A stretch of DNA of 64,000 nt from Streptomyces lavendofoliae (GCF_014649735.1 NZ_BMTP01000013.1:62001-126000), one strand, 5' to 3'; counted from the first letter of the stretch, positions 8,656-17,955 are shown. Translations and numbers: made by a program. The notes: generated by a model from the letters alone, not told the origin.

Positions 8656-9117
8656 ATGGCACCCATGTACGACCACCCCGGCGAGCGCGCGGCGGCGGAT
8701 CCGATCCGGCTGCTGGCGATCCGTGACACCCCGCTCTCCCTCGACGAGGTCTTCCGGGCCGTCGGCGACGACGCGGCCGGGGGGACCGCCCTCTTCGTGG
8801 GCACCGTGCGCAACCACGACGGCGGCGCCGACGTCGACGCCCTCGGATACTCGCGGCACCCCACCGCCGAGGCCGAGCTGCGCCGGGTCGCGGAGAAGGT
8901 CGTCGCGGACCATCCGGTGCGTGCGCTGGCCGCCGTCCACCGGGTGGGCGACCTGGCCGTCGGCGACCTGGCCGTCGTCGTCGCGGTGTCGTGCCCGCAC
9001 CGGGCGGAGGCGTTCGAAGCGTGCCGCAAGCTGATCGACGACCTCAAGCACGAGGTGCCGATCTGGAAGCACCAGCGCTTCTCCGACGGTACCGAGGAGT
9101 GGGTCGGCGCCTGCTGA
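8656..9117 (+). CDS. moaE: Molybdopterin synthase catalytic subunit MoaE
   Basis: A 153-residue MoaE, the large subunit of molybdopterin synthase, which with thiocarboxylated MoaD converts precursor Z (cPMP) to molybdopterin. Clear family motifs are ALFVGTVRNHDGG, the central RVGDLAVGDLAVVVAVSCPHR and the C-terminal active-site segment PIWKHQRFSDGTEEWVG with conserved lysines. I place the start at the ATG at 8656; a CACGAT hexamer eight bases upstream with no ribosome site suggests a leaderless mRNA. An ATG at 8626 would add ten residues. No other moa gene lies nearby. Confidence 0.88.
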   Translation: MAPMYDHPGERAAADPIRLLAIRDTPLSLDEVFRAVGDDAAGGTALFVGTVRNHDGGADVDALGYSRHPTAEAELRRVAEKVVADHPVRALAAVHRVGDLAVGDLAVVVAVSCPHRAEAFEACRKLIDDLKHEVPIWKHQRFSDGTEEWVGAC

Positions 9118-9245
9118 GCCGATCCGCAGGGTGGGCAAGCGTCCGATTTGCGTAACCGGACCCCTGGCGTGAGCGTTGAACCGACGGATGGTTAATCTGC
9201 TGATCAGTCAGCGCGCGTTGTGCTCACTGGGGACGGGAGGTCGCG

Positions 9246-9416
9246 ATGGCAGTCCTCGCCTGGTTGTTGATTCCGCTGTTCGCTGCCATCGGAGCCGCTA
9301 TATGGGGGAGCTGGGCCTCACGGGACCGGACCACCGGTGACGTGGCCGAGCTGGCCGGTTACGCGCGCTTCCGCGAGGTGATGGAGAAGTCCCACTCGGG
9401 CAGCGGCACGGTCTGA
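9246..9416 (+). CDS. Small membrane protein, conserved in Streptomyces
   Basis: A 56-residue protein that starts with a single hydrophobic segment (AVLAWLLIPLFAAIGAAIW, residues 2-20), followed by a basic and acidic tail with REVMEKSH. A good ribosome site (GGGAGG, 9235-9240) precedes the ATG by 5 bases. It sits between moaE and the PDZ-Lon protease gene on the same strand. The function is unknown; it may be a small partner of the membrane protease that follows, but nothing in the sequence proves that. Confidence 0.65.
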   Translation: MAVLAWLLIPLFAAIGAAIWGSWASRDRTTGDVAELAGYARFREVMEKSHSGSGTV

Positions 9417-9491
9417 GCCCGCTCCTGGGCGTCCCCCCGGACGGACCGGCCCCAGGGGTGCACGGACGCACGCGTCCCGTACTGTCGTTCC

Positions 9492-10580
9492 ATGCCACGC
9501 CGCACCGCGACGATGCTCGCCTCCACCCTCGTCCTGATCGCGCTGCTCTGCGCGGGTGTGTTCTTCCCGGTGCCCTACTCGGAAATGAGCCCGGGTCCGA
9601 CGGTCAACACGCTCGGCGAGGCCGACGGCGAGCCGGTGCTGCAGATCTCCGGTCACAAGACCTACCCCACGTCCGGGCACCTCAACATGACGACGGTCAG
9701 GGTCACCGGTGCGGGCTATCGGATGAACCTGGTCGAGGCGGTGTACGGATGGCTCGCCCACGACAGCGTCGTGGTGCCGCACGACACGCTGTACCCGAAC
9801 GGCAAGACCGAGGAGCAGTCGACCCAGGAGAACGCCGAGGAGTTCAGCCAGTCCCAGGAGAGCGCGAAGGTCGCCGCCCTCCGGCAGCTGGGCATCCCCG
9901 TGGCGTCCCGGGTGGTCGTCTCCTCCGTGCAGAAGGACAGTCCCGCCGAGGGCACCCTGCACGCGGGCGACGTGGTCAGGGCCGTGGACGGTACGCCGGT
10001 CAAGGAGCCGCAGGACGTGGCCAAGCTCGTCACCAGGCACAAGCCGAAGGAGCCGGTGGTGTTCACCATCGTCCCGGCGAAGGACGCGGCGGCGGCGGAG
10101 AAGGCGGGCCGGGAGCCCACCACCACCCAGCGGGTCACCGTCACCACCAGGACGTCCGACGAGGGCGACCGGGCGATCGTCGGCATCCAGGCCGGCACCG
10201 ACCACACGTTCCCCTTCACGGTGGACATCAAGCTCGCCGACGTGGGCGGTCCGAGCGCGGGCCTGATGTTCTCGCTCGGGATCGTCGACAAGCTGACACC
10301 GGGCGACCTGACGGGCGGCAGGTTCGTCGCGGGCACCGGCACCATCGACGACGCGGGCAAGGTCGGTCCGATCGGCGGTATCGAGATGAAGCTGGTCGGC
10401 GCGCGGAACGCGGGCGCCAGGTACTTCCTGACACCGGCGGAGAACTGCGCCGCCGCGGCCTCCGACACGCCCGACGGGCTCACCCTGATCAAGGTCGACA
10501 CGATCAAGGACGCGGTGGCGTCGCTGGAGAAGGTCCGCAAGGGCGCCACCACGGGCCTCCCCGGCTGCTCGGCCGGCTGA
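9492..10580 (+). CDS. Membrane-anchored PDZ-Lon (S16) protease, YlbL type
   Basis: A 362-residue S16-family serine protease. It has an N-terminal membrane anchor (about residues 8-25), a PDZ domain in the middle (about 125-200; SVQKDSPAEGTLHAGDVV) and a Lon-type proteolytic domain at the C terminus. The Ser-Lys dyad is visible: S255 in VGGPSAGLMFSLG and K300 in GIEMKLVGA. There is no ATPase domain, so it acts extracytoplasmically and without ATP, as in Bacillus YlbL. The ATG at 9492 follows a TACTGT hexamer at leaderless distance. The substrate is unknown; homologues are linked to checkpoint or envelope protein turnover. Confidence 0.85.
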   Translation: MPRRTATMLASTLVLIALLCAGVFFPVPYSEMSPGPTVNTLGEADGEPVLQISGHKTYPTSGHLNMTTVRVTGAGYRMNLVEAVYGWLAHDSVVVPHDTLYPNGKTEEQSTQENAEEFSQSQESAKVAALRQLGIPVASRVVVSSVQKDSPAEGTLHAGDVVRAVDGTPVKEPQDVAKLVTRHKPKEPVVFTIVPAKDAAAAEKAGREPTTTQRVTVTTRTSDEGDRAIVGIQAGTDHTFPFTVDIKLADVGGPSAGLMFSLGIVDKLTPGDLTGGRFVAGTGTIDDAGKVGPIGGIEMKLVGARNAGARYFLTPAENCAAAASDTPDGLTLIKVDTIKDAVASLEKVRKGATTGLPGCSAG

Positions 10581-10641
10581 CCCGGTCCCGGGCCACGCCC
10601 TGCCGCCCGGCGCGTGCGAGGGGACCCGGCGCCGGCCGTCG

Positions 10642-10692
10642 GGTGGGACGCCGTCCGGTGGGACGCACCACGCCGGGCGCCCGGTGGGACGC
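10642..10692. repeat. Three direct repeats of GGTGGGACGC
   Basis: Copies at 10642-10651, 10657-10666 and 10683-10692 lie between the convergent protease and PPA1309 genes. Spacing is irregular. They may only reflect GC-rich slippage. Confidence 0.4.
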
Positions 10693-10725
10693 GCCCGCCG
10701 GGCGCGCCCGGCCGGGGCGGGTCGG

Positions 10726-11286
10726 TCAGGCGAAGGTCGCCGCGAGGGCTTCGGCCAGGCCGGGGACCAGGTCGGCGCCGGTGAGGACCTCGGTGGGGGA
10801 GTCCTTCTCCCGCAGCCGGAGCGCCGACTCGCGGGCGCCGTCGCGCAGCACCGCCACCGTCATACGGACCTCCTGCCGGTCCGGGTGGGCGGCGACCCAC
10901 TTCGCGAGGCCCGCCTCGTCGAGGCCGTCCGGGACGGAGGCCTCGGCGGACGGCGGGAGCATCAGCCGCTCCACGGTCATCGCGCAGCCGGCCACGGAGT
11001 CCGGCCAGGCGATGGTGCCGAGGAACTCGTCGAGCGGCCGGCCGGCCGGGATCTCGTCCTGCTCGATCGGGGTCAGCGGGGCGGCGGCCTCACCGGAGCC
11101 GAGGCCGAGCTGGGCGGCCAGCCCCGGTTCCTGGGAGCGCAGCCGCGCGGTGTCGACGAGGGCGAACAGCCGGGCCGGCTGGTCCCAGCCGAGGCCGGAG
11201 GCGTACTCGTCGATCTCGAGCACCGCGCGGGTCAGCGGGCTGGCGGCCATCGGGGGGCCTGAGGGGGAAACGTTGGACATGGTCAA
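10726..11286 (-). CDS. PPA1309-family conserved actinobacterial protein
   Basis: A 186-residue cytoplasmic protein of the PPA1309 family, restricted to actinobacteria and of unknown function. Typical segments are LTRAVLEIDEYASGLGWDQP near the start and GCAMTVERLMLPP in the middle. The ATG at 11286 is used; an ATG two codons in (11280) is equally possible. It is divergent from the UPF0182 gene, an arrangement I recall as conserved in actinobacteria. The 10581-10725 gap downstream holds three copies of GGTGGGACGC. Confidence 0.75.
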   Translation of the reverse strand: MTMSNVSPSGPPMAASPLTRAVLEIDEYASGLGWDQPARLFALVDTARLRSQEPGLAAQLGLGSGEAAAPLTPIEQDEIPAGRPLDEFLGTIAWPDSVAGCAMTVERLMLPPSAEASVPDGLDEAGLAKWVAAHPDRQEVRMTVAVLRDGARESALRLREKDSPTEVLTGADLVPGLAEALAATFA

Positions 11287-11406
11287 TATCCTGCCTCCTT
11301 TCGACCCGGGAACGGGAACTAGGTAAAGCTTCAGTAAGTTGCATCAGTGGGCTCTACGATCGCTGGGCCTGCTACACCACACGACCGCGAACTCGAGGGG
11401 CGCACG

Positions 11407-14391
11407 TTGGCTTTCCAGATGCCGGACCGCGGCGGAGGCCCGACCGGGCCACGGATCAGAGTCGGCCGGCCGTCCCGGCGGGCCCGTACCTTGCTCATGA
11501 CACTGGGCGTCCTGGCCGTGCTGGCCATGCTCTTCGTCATGTTCGCCGGGTTCTGGACGGACTGGCTGTGGTACAGGTCCGTCCACTACTCGTCCGTCTT
11601 CACCACCACCCTGTGGACCAAGATCGGCCTGTTCGCCGTCTTCGGCCTCCTGATGGCCGTGGCGGTGGGACTGAACATCTGGCTCGCGCACCGGCTGCGT
11701 CCGCCGCTGAGCGCGATGTCGCTGGAGCAGCAGAGCCTCGACCGGTACCGGATGGGGGTCGCCCCGTACAAGAAGTGGGTGCTCCTGGCGATCACGGCCC
11801 TGATCGGGCTGATCGCGGGCGCCTCCGCCTCCGGGCAGTGGCGCACCTGGCTCATGTGGGTCAACGGCGTGCCCTTCGGCCAGAAGGACCCGCAGTTCGG
11901 GCTGGACGTGTCGTTCTTCGCGTTCGACCTGCCCTGGTACCGGTTCCTGCTGGGCTTCGGGTTCGCCGCGACCGTGCTGTCGCTGATCGCCGCGGCCCTG
12001 ACGCACTACCTGTACGGCGGGCTGCGCATCACCAGCCCGGGTGCCCGCGCGACGGCCGCGGCGACCGGGCACCTCTCCGTGCTGCTGGGCGTCTTCGTCT
12101 CCCTGAAGGCCGTCGCGTACTGGCTCGACCGGTACGGCCTGGCCGTGAAGTCCAGCGACTTCAAGGCGACCGGCAACTGGACGGGCCTGCGGTACGTCGA
12201 CGCCAACGCCTACCTCCCGGCGAAGACGATCCTCTTCTGCATCGCGGTCATCTGCGCCGTGCTGTTCTTCGCCACCCTCTGGCGCCGCACCTGGCAGCTT
12301 CCGGTGATCGGCTTCGGGCTCATGGTCCTGTCGGCGATCCTCATCGGCGGGCTGTACCCGGCGATCGTGCAGAAGTTCCAGGTCCAGCCGAACGAGCAGG
12401 CCAAGGAAGCGCCGTACATCGAGAAGAACATCGACGCGACCCGCAAGGCCTACGACATCGACCAGACGAAGCCGGAGAACTACTCCGGCAAGTCCACGGT
12501 CAAGGCCAAGGACCGGCTGCGGGCGGACGCCGACTCGGCGGCCAGCTACCGGCTGGTCGACCCGAACATCGTGTCGCCGACCTTCCAGCAGCTGGAGCAG
12601 CGGCGGAAGTACTACCAGTTCCCGACCACGCTCGACGTCGACCGGTACCAGGGCAAGGACACGGTCATCGGTCTGCGTGAGCTCAACATCAAGGGCATCC
12701 CGAAGCGGAACTGGATCAACGACCACTTCACCTACACCCACGGCTACGGCGCGATCATGGCCACGGGCACGGCGACGGACGCCAACGGCTCCCCGGTCTT
12801 CACCGAGTCCGGCCTGCCCACCAGCGGCCAGACGCCGAAGTACGAGCAGCGGATCTACTACGGCGAGAAGACCGAGCAGTACTCGATCGTGGGCGGGCCG
12901 CAGAAGGAGCTCGACTACGAGGAGAACGGCGAGAAGACCACCAGCTACCAGGGCCGGAGCGGGGTCAACCTCGGCAACGCGTTCAACCGGGCCGCCTACG
13001 CGGTGGCCTTCAGCGAGCCGCAGATCCTCTACTCGGGAGCCATCGGCGACGGCTCGCGGATCCTGTACAACCGCACGCCCAAGCAGCGGGTGGAGGCGGT
13101 CGCCCCCTGGCTGACCATCGACGGCGACGCGTACCCCGCGGTCATCGGCGGCCGGATCCAGTGGATCGTCGACGCGTACACGACGACGAACGGCTACCCG
13201 TACGCGTCCCGCACGACGCTGGGGGACACCACGACGGACTCCCTCACCGCCGGCAACCAGACCCGCGCGGTGGTCGCCCAGCAGAACCAGGTCAACTACA
13301 TCCGCAACTCCGTGAAGGCCACCGTCGACGCGTACGACGGCACGGTGAAGCTGTACGAGTGGGACACCAAGGACCCGGTCCTCAAGACCTGGATGAAGGC
13401 GTTCCCCGGCACGGTCGAGCCCAAGAGCGCCATCAAGGCGGATCTGCGGGAGCACCTGCGCTACCCGCAGGACATGTTCAAGGTCCAGCGCGAGCTGCTG
13501 ACCCGCTACCACGTCCAGGACGCCGCCCAGTTCTACAGCGGCAGTGACGCCTGGCAGGTGCCGGACGACCCGACGAACAAGGACGGCAACGCGGTACCGC
13601 CGTACTACCTGAGCATGAAGATGCCCGGGGACACCAAGCAGGAGTTCGCGCTGACGACGACGTTCACCCCCAACGGCCGGCCCAACCTGGGCGGCTTCAT
13701 GGCGGTCGACGCCGACGCCGACAGCGAGGACTACGGCCGGATAAGGCTGCTCAGGGTCACCCAGGACGTGCCGGGCCCGGCGCAGGTGCAGAACAAGCTC
13801 AACAGCCTGCCCTCGGTCGCCCAGTTCGTCCGCGACCTCAAGGGCGCCGACTCCGACATCCAGTACGGCAACCTGCTGACGGTGCCGCTCGACGGCGGCT
13901 TCCTGTACGTCGAGCCCATCTACGCGCAGGGCCGCAACGCCCTCTACCCGCTGATGCGGAAGGTGGCCGTGTCGTACGTCGACGCGGACCAGCCGGAAGG
14001 CGACACGACCAAGGACACCACCGTGTTCGAGGACAACCTCGCCAAGGCGCTGAACGCGGTCTTCGGGGTGGACGGCGAGACGCCCACCACGCCGCCGCCG
14101 AGCGACCCGACCAAGCCGCCGGTCACCGGCGAGGCGGCGCTGGCCCAGGCCATCGCGGACGCCCAGAAGGCGTTCTCGGACAGCGAGGCGGCGCTGAAGA
14201 AGGGCGACTGGACCGCGTACGGCAAGGCGCAGGACGAGCTGGCCGCGGCGTTGCAGCGGGTCGCCGAGGCGGACGCCCAGCGCAAGGCCGACGCAGGCAA
14301 GAACGCCGACGGCAAGCCGGCGGCCGGAGCGGCCAAGCCGGCGGCCGGCGCCCGAGCGGCCGGAGCTGCGAAGCCCGCCTCGGACGGCTGA
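11407..14391 (+). CDS. UPF0182 family large membrane protein
   Basis: A 994-residue UPF0182 protein. About seven transmembrane helices occupy the first 340 residues (for example TLLMTLGVLAVLAMLFVMFA, IGLFAVFGLLMAVAVGL), followed by a large hydrophilic, probably extracytoplasmic domain and an Ala/Lys-rich tail with an acidic-basic coiled segment (about 910-994). The start is chosen at TTG 11407 because a GAGGGG site (11395-11400) lies six bases upstream; ATG 11419 would begin four codons later. The family is common in actinobacteria and cyanobacteria and has no established function. It is divergent from the PPA1309 gene. Confidence 0.85.
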   Translation: MAFQMPDRGGGPTGPRIRVGRPSRRARTLLMTLGVLAVLAMLFVMFAGFWTDWLWYRSVHYSSVFTTTLWTKIGLFAVFGLLMAVAVGLNIWLAHRLRPPLSAMSLEQQSLDRYRMGVAPYKKWVLLAITALIGLIAGASASGQWRTWLMWVNGVPFGQKDPQFGLDVSFFAFDLPWYRFLLGFGFAATVLSLIAAALTHYLYGGLRITSPGARATAAATGHLSVLLGVFVSLKAVAYWLDRYGLAVKSSDFKATGNWTGLRYVDANAYLPAKTILFCIAVICAVLFFATLWRRTWQLPVIGFGLMVLSAILIGGLYPAIVQKFQVQPNEQAKEAPYIEKNIDATRKAYDIDQTKPENYSGKSTVKAKDRLRADADSAASYRLVDPNIVSPTFQQLEQRRKYYQFPTTLDVDRYQGKDTVIGLRELNIKGIPKRNWINDHFTYTHGYGAIMATGTATDANGSPVFTESGLPTSGQTPKYEQRIYYGEKTEQYSIVGGPQKELDYEENGEKTTSYQGRSGVNLGNAFNRAAYAVAFSEPQILYSGAIGDGSRILYNRTPKQRVEAVAPWLTIDGDAYPAVIGGRIQWIVDAYTTTNGYPYASRTTLGDTTTDSLTAGNQTRAVVAQQNQVNYIRNSVKATVDAYDGTVKLYEWDTKDPVLKTWMKAFPGTVEPKSAIKADLREHLRYPQDMFKVQRELLTRYHVQDAAQFYSGSDAWQVPDDPTNKDGNAVPPYYLSMKMPGDTKQEFALTTTFTPNGRPNLGGFMAVDADADSEDYGRIRLLRVTQDVPGPAQVQNKLNSLPSVAQFVRDLKGADSDIQYGNLLTVPLDGGFLYVEPIYAQGRNALYPLMRKVAVSYVDADQPEGDTTKDTTVFEDNLAKALNAVFGVDGETPTTPPPSDPTKPPVTGEAALAQAIADAQKAFSDSEAALKKGDWTAYGKAQDELAAALQRVAEADAQRKADAGKNADGKPAAGAAKPAAGARAAGAAKPASDG

Positions 14392-14401
14392 GGCACGGCA
14401 T

Positions 14402-14431
14402 CCCCTGCCCGTCTTCCGGGGCGGGCAGGGG
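14402..14431 (+). terminator. Hairpin after the UPF0182 gene
   Basis: Perfect 10-base arms (14402-14411 and 14422-14431) with a 10-base loop start ten bases after the stop codon. This probably ends the UPF0182 transcript before the tRNA promoter (TACGGT/TAGTGA near 14451). Confidence 0.6.
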
Positions 14432-14466
14432 GTCCCCGCAGGCGTGATACGGTAGTGACACAACGA

Positions 14467-14540
14467 CGCGGGGTGGAGCAGCTCGGTAGCTCGCTGGGCT
14501 CATAACCCAGAGGTCGCAGGTTCAAATCCTGTCCCCGCTA
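14467..14540 (+). tRNA. Initiator tRNA-fMet (CAT), first copy
   Basis: A 74-base tRNA with CCA not encoded. The anticodon loop is CTCATAA. Initiator features are the three consecutive G:C pairs at the base of the anticodon stem (CTGGG/CCCAG) and the unpaired first position of the acceptor stem (C1 opposite T72). An identical second copy lies at 17841-17914. Confidence 0.95.
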
Positions 14541-14547
14541 CTGAAAG

Positions 14548-14582
14548 CAAGGGCCCGGATCCTTCCAGGATCCGGGCCCTTG
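14548..14582 (+). terminator. tRNA terminator, first copy
   Basis: Perfect 16-base arms (14548-14563, 14567-14582) around a 3-base loop begin eight bases after the tRNA. It is closely related to the terminator after the second tRNA copy. Confidence 0.85.
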
Positions 14583-14757
14583 TCGTGTTTCGGGGTAGGT
14601 GTACAAGCGTCGGTGCTCATCCGAAGAACAGCCCTGGCGGGGGCAGTTGAGGTGAGACGTGTTTGACTTGTCTCCCTGTGGGCATGTCGACAAAACGCTG
14701 AAGTGACCTCACTGGCTGCGGTATACCAGGTGTACGCGGGTAGCAGGTGGTGCGACG

Positions 14758-16617
14758 ATGGGAATTATGGGGGACAGGGCAACTCTGTTGGAGACAGGGC
14801 GGTTTGTGCAGCGGTACGCCGAAAACGCCGCAGATGTGATGAGGGACGCTGCCATGGAGTCCACCGCCATGGACAGCACTGAGACCGTCGACCCCGTCGA
14901 GACCGAGGAGCGTCACCGCCGCGCCGCCGAGAACGGCGACACCGCCGCCATGAGCGTCCTCGGGGCCCTGCTGCTCCGCCGCGGCGACCTCGACGCGGCC
15001 GAGCCCTACCTGCGTGCCGCCACCGCCGACGGCGACCGCGCCGCCGCCAACAACCTCGGTGTCCTCCTCCACCAGCGCGGCTACGCCGACGAGGCCGCCG
15101 GCTGGTGGCGCATCGCCGCCGTGGCCGGTTCCGCCGCCGCCGCCCACGCCCTGGGCCGCCACTACCGCGAGCGCGGCGACGAGCCGGCGGCGGAGTACTG
15201 GCTGCGCCAGTCCGCCGAGCAGGGCCACGCCCTCGGCGCGTACGCACTCGCCGACCTGCTGGAGCACCGCAGCGACGTCGGCGCCGAGCGGTGGCTGCGC
15301 GCCGCCGCCGAGCAGGGTCACCGGGAGGCCGCCTACCGGCTGGCCCGCGCCCTGGAGCGCCAGGAGCAGACCCGGGCCCAGGCGGCCGACGACACGGCGT
15401 CCACCACGGGCACCGAGACCGCCGAGCAGTGGTACCGGCAGGCCGCCGCCCGGGGGCACCGGCGTGCCGCCCTGCACCTGGGCGCCATCCTGGAGCGGAG
15501 GGGCGAGCTCAAGGAGGCCGGCCGCTGGTACCTCACCTCCGCCAAGGACGGCGAGTCGCGCGCCGCCTGCGCGCTCGGGTTCCTCCTGCGGGACGCGGGC
15601 GACGAGGAGAGCGCCGCCGTCTGGTGGCTGCGCGCCGCCCAGGACGGCGACGGCAACGCCGCCAACGCGCTGGGCGCCCTGCACGCCGCCCGGGGCGAGC
15701 ACCAGACCGCCGAGCGCTGGTACCGGGCGGCCACCGACGCGGGCGACGTCAACGGCGCGTACAACCTCGGGCTGCTGTTCGCCGCGCAGAACCGTGTCGC
15801 CCAGGCCGAGCAGTGGTACCGCCGCGCCGCCTACGCGGGTCACCGCGAGGCCGCCAACGCGCTGGCCATCCTGCTCCTCCAGGGCGGCGACCCGAACGGG
15901 GCGGAGCCGTGGTTCTCCAAGGCCGCCGAGGCCGGCAGCGTGGACGCCGCGTTCAACCTGGGCATCCTCTACGCGGGTCGCGACGACGACGGGACGGCGT
16001 TGCGCTGGTACGAGCGGGCCGCCGCGGCCGGCCACACCGAGGCCGCGCTCCAGGTCGGCATCGCCCGCCTGCGGGACGGTGACGAGCAGGAGGCCGAGCG
16101 GCACCTGCGGTGCGCGGCGGGCGGTGGCAGCGCCGAGGCCGCGTTCCGCCTCGCGACCGTGCTGGACGCCCGGCAGGCGCCCTCCGGGCCGCCCGCGCTG
16201 GGCGAGCCGCAGGCGCCCAAGAGCGAGTGCGAGGAGTGGTACGAGCGGGCCGCCGAGCAGGGCCACCGCCGCGCCCAGGTACGGGTCGGCATGCTGGCCG
16301 CCGCCCGGGGGGACACCGCGGAGGCGGCCCGCTGGTACCGGGAGGCCGCCGACGCCGGCAGCCGCAACGGCGCCTTCAACCTGGGTCTGCTGCTCGCCCG
16401 CGACGGCAACGAGCGGGAGGCGTCGCTCTGGTGGACCCGGGCCGCCCGCGCGGGTCACGGCCGGGCCGCCCTGCGCCTGGCGCTGCTCGCCGCCCGCCGG
16501 GGGGAGCTCAGCGAGGGCCGCCGCTGGTGCGCCCGCGCGGTGGAGCTGGGCCCCGCCGAGGTCGCCGAGCGGGCCGCGCGGCTCAGCGAGGCGCTGCACC
16601 AGGAGCTGACCGCCTAG
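14758..16617 (+). CDS. Sel1-like / tetratricopeptide repeat protein
   Basis: A 619-residue all-helical repeat protein. At least fifteen Sel1-like units of about 36 residues run from about residue 50 to the end, with the recurring pattern A-x-x-W-Y/L-R-x-A-A-x-x-G-x-x-x-A-A-x-x-L-G. Such proteins are scaffolds for protein-protein contacts. There is no signal peptide or catalytic domain. I use the ATG at 14758 (AGGTGG seven bases upstream); ATG 14767 is an alternative. The gene lies between two identical initiator tRNAs. The partner is unknown. Confidence 0.85.
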   Translation: MGIMGDRATLLETGRFVQRYAENAADVMRDAAMESTAMDSTETVDPVETEERHRRAAENGDTAAMSVLGALLLRRGDLDAAEPYLRAATADGDRAAANNLGVLLHQRGYADEAAGWWRIAAVAGSAAAAHALGRHYRERGDEPAAEYWLRQSAEQGHALGAYALADLLEHRSDVGAERWLRAAAEQGHREAAYRLARALERQEQTRAQAADDTASTTGTETAEQWYRQAAARGHRRAALHLGAILERRGELKEAGRWYLTSAKDGESRAACALGFLLRDAGDEESAAVWWLRAAQDGDGNAANALGALHAARGEHQTAERWYRAATDAGDVNGAYNLGLLFAAQNRVAQAEQWYRRAAYAGHREAANALAILLLQGGDPNGAEPWFSKAAEAGSVDAAFNLGILYAGRDDDGTALRWYERAAAAGHTEAALQVGIARLRDGDEQEAERHLRCAAGGGSAEAAFRLATVLDARQAPSGPPALGEPQAPKSECEEWYERAAEQGHRRAQVRVGMLAAARGDTAEAARWYREAADAGSRNGAFNLGLLLARDGNEREASLWWTRAARAGHGRAALRLALLAARRGELSEGRRWCARAVELGPAEVAERAARLSEALHQELTA

Positions 16618-16618
16618 G

Positions 16619-16920
16619 GGGTGTCCGGGCGGTCACGTTCGGAGCCGGATGGTGAGGGCTGCGGTGGTACCGGTCCTCATGAAGCCGGGTGGCCGTCAGC
16701 CGCGTGAGTCTTTGCGCAGGCGGGCGGCCCGGCTGTCGGTCCTCTCCGGGGCCGTGTGCCGGATGCCCCGGTGCCGCGAGCTCACCTGCCGCGTCGGCCT
16801 CGGCCTGGACCCGCTGAAGCAGAGGCTGCCACGTTCCGTCCGCCGACCACAGAAGGGAGCGCTGGAACGGCCGCAGCCCTCCCACTCCGCATCGCCCAGG
16901 TCACCCCGCCCCATGTCCAC
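16619..16920 (-). mobile_element. IS5-type transposase relic
   Basis: On the minus strand two fragments of an IS5-family transposase can be read in different frames. MGRGDLGDAEWE (about 16914 downward) is the usual N terminus, and LLWSADGTWQPLLQRVQAEA (about 16858-16799) comes from about fifty codons further on, so the reading frame is both shifted and internally deleted. Near the Sel1 stop, GGGTGTCCGGGCGGTCA (16618-16634) looks like the end of such an element. The catalytic DDE region is absent. This remnant fills most of the gap between the Sel1 gene and the hypothetical gene at 16985. Confidence 0.65.
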
Positions 16921-16984
16921 CCGAAACGATGCGCGGCCGGAGCGGTCACGTGATCGACCCGGTCTGGCCGGGACCGATCAGGGA

Positions 16985-17602
16985 TCACTCCTGGGGCGGG
17001 CCGATGACCGACCGACCGATCCGCTCTGCCAGCCAGGAAGCATGCCGTTCACCGGACCCGTCGCGACTCCTACGGCGCACGTGGACGAGCACAGTGTGGT
17101 CGTCGGAACGCTGGTCGAGGCCCAGGGTCCGGCAGTTGAACAGCAAGGAGATCCGGGCGTTGTCGGCTTCGCCGCGGATGCCACGGTCCGGTGCGTCGGG
17201 CCAGATCAAGCCGGACCACCAGATCTCGCCGATGTTCGGGCCCACCAAGGCAGCGAAGCCCTCCTCGACGCTGTCCACGGGCCGGTACTCCATCGACGCC
17301 CACAGCGGCAGGTGCGAGGAGAGGAAGTCCGGATCACCGGAAAGGTCGGGCGCGTGCACTCCGCGGTGCAGACCCGTCGGGTCGGAAGGGTCCCGCGCCC
17401 AGTCCTCGACATCCTCCTTCCGGAACCAGGCGTCCGGCAGCGCCTCGCGCATCCGCAGCACTTCCGGGACGGTGCACAGCTCGACGTCCACCGACACCTC
17501 CGCGTACCGCCGGTCACCCACTCCCACAAGCTGACGAGCCACCCGCAGCGCCAGCGCCGGGTTTGGGGAACGGAAGATCGGGTACGCGATGGGGCTGGAC
17601 AT
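16985..17602 (-). CDS. Hypothetical protein
   Basis: A 205-residue protein that I do not recognise. It reads as a soluble globular protein with normal Streptomyces third-position GC, many tryptophans (EIWWSGLIWPD) and no signal peptide, membrane helix or known motif. The start is the ATG at 17602 (MSSPIAYPIF), preceded by AAGGTG; upstream codons look non-coding. It lies between an IS relic and the second tRNA-fMet, a position that suits a recently acquired gene. A contact-dependent immunity or similar accessory role is possible but unsupported. Confidence 0.6.
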   Translation of the reverse strand: MSSPIAYPIFRSPNPALALRVARQLVGVGDRRYAEVSVDVELCTVPEVLRMREALPDAWFRKEDVEDWARDPSDPTGLHRGVHAPDLSGDPDFLSSHLPLWASMEYRPVDSVEEGFAALVGPNIGEIWWSGLIWPDAPDRGIRGEADNARISLLFNCRTLGLDQRSDDHTVLVHVRRRSRDGSGERHASWLAERIGRSVIGPPQE

Positions 17603-17840
17603 GCGAGCACCTTGCCACAGCCGGCAGCGGACGAAGATCCGTTCCCGGTGGAGCCCAGCCACGACCGCTCCCGCCGAACTCACGTGATCGCCCGCGCAGG
17701 CGCCCCGCACGCGTGCGGTCCGCCCGAACCGGCGGGCGGCCCCCTCCGGGCGGCGGACGGACCGCTCCTGCGGCGGCAGCCCAAGGCCCTCTTATGGATT
17801 TGCGCTGGTCCACGCGGTCCCGTAAGGTTGTGTTCATCGA

Positions 17841-17914
17841 CGCGGGGTGGAGCAGCTCGGTAGCTCGCTGGGCTCATAACCCAGAGGTCGCAGGTTCAAA
17901 TCCTGTCCCCGCTA
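17841..17914 (+). tRNA. Initiator tRNA-fMet (CAT), second copy
   Basis: Identical to the copy at 14467-14540. Identity extends from 17838 to 17920, that is 83 bases, including CGA before and CTGAAA after the tRNA. A TAAGGT hexamer at 17823-17828 could be its -10 element. Confidence 0.95.
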
Positions 17915-17920
17915 CTGAAA

Positions 17921-17955
17921 CCGAAGGCCCGGATCCTCAGGATCCGGGCCTTCGG
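17921..17955 (+). terminator. tRNA terminator, second copy
   Basis: Nearly perfect 17-base arms (17921-17937 and 17939-17955) form a hairpin similar in sequence to the one after the first tRNA copy. Confidence 0.85.

Noticed and set aside
14467..17914. The duplicated tRNA-fMet as attL/attR of an integrated element
   Set aside because: Both copies are complete tRNA genes with their own terminators and promoters, no integrase or excisionase lies between them, and integrative elements normally duplicate only the 3' part of a tRNA.
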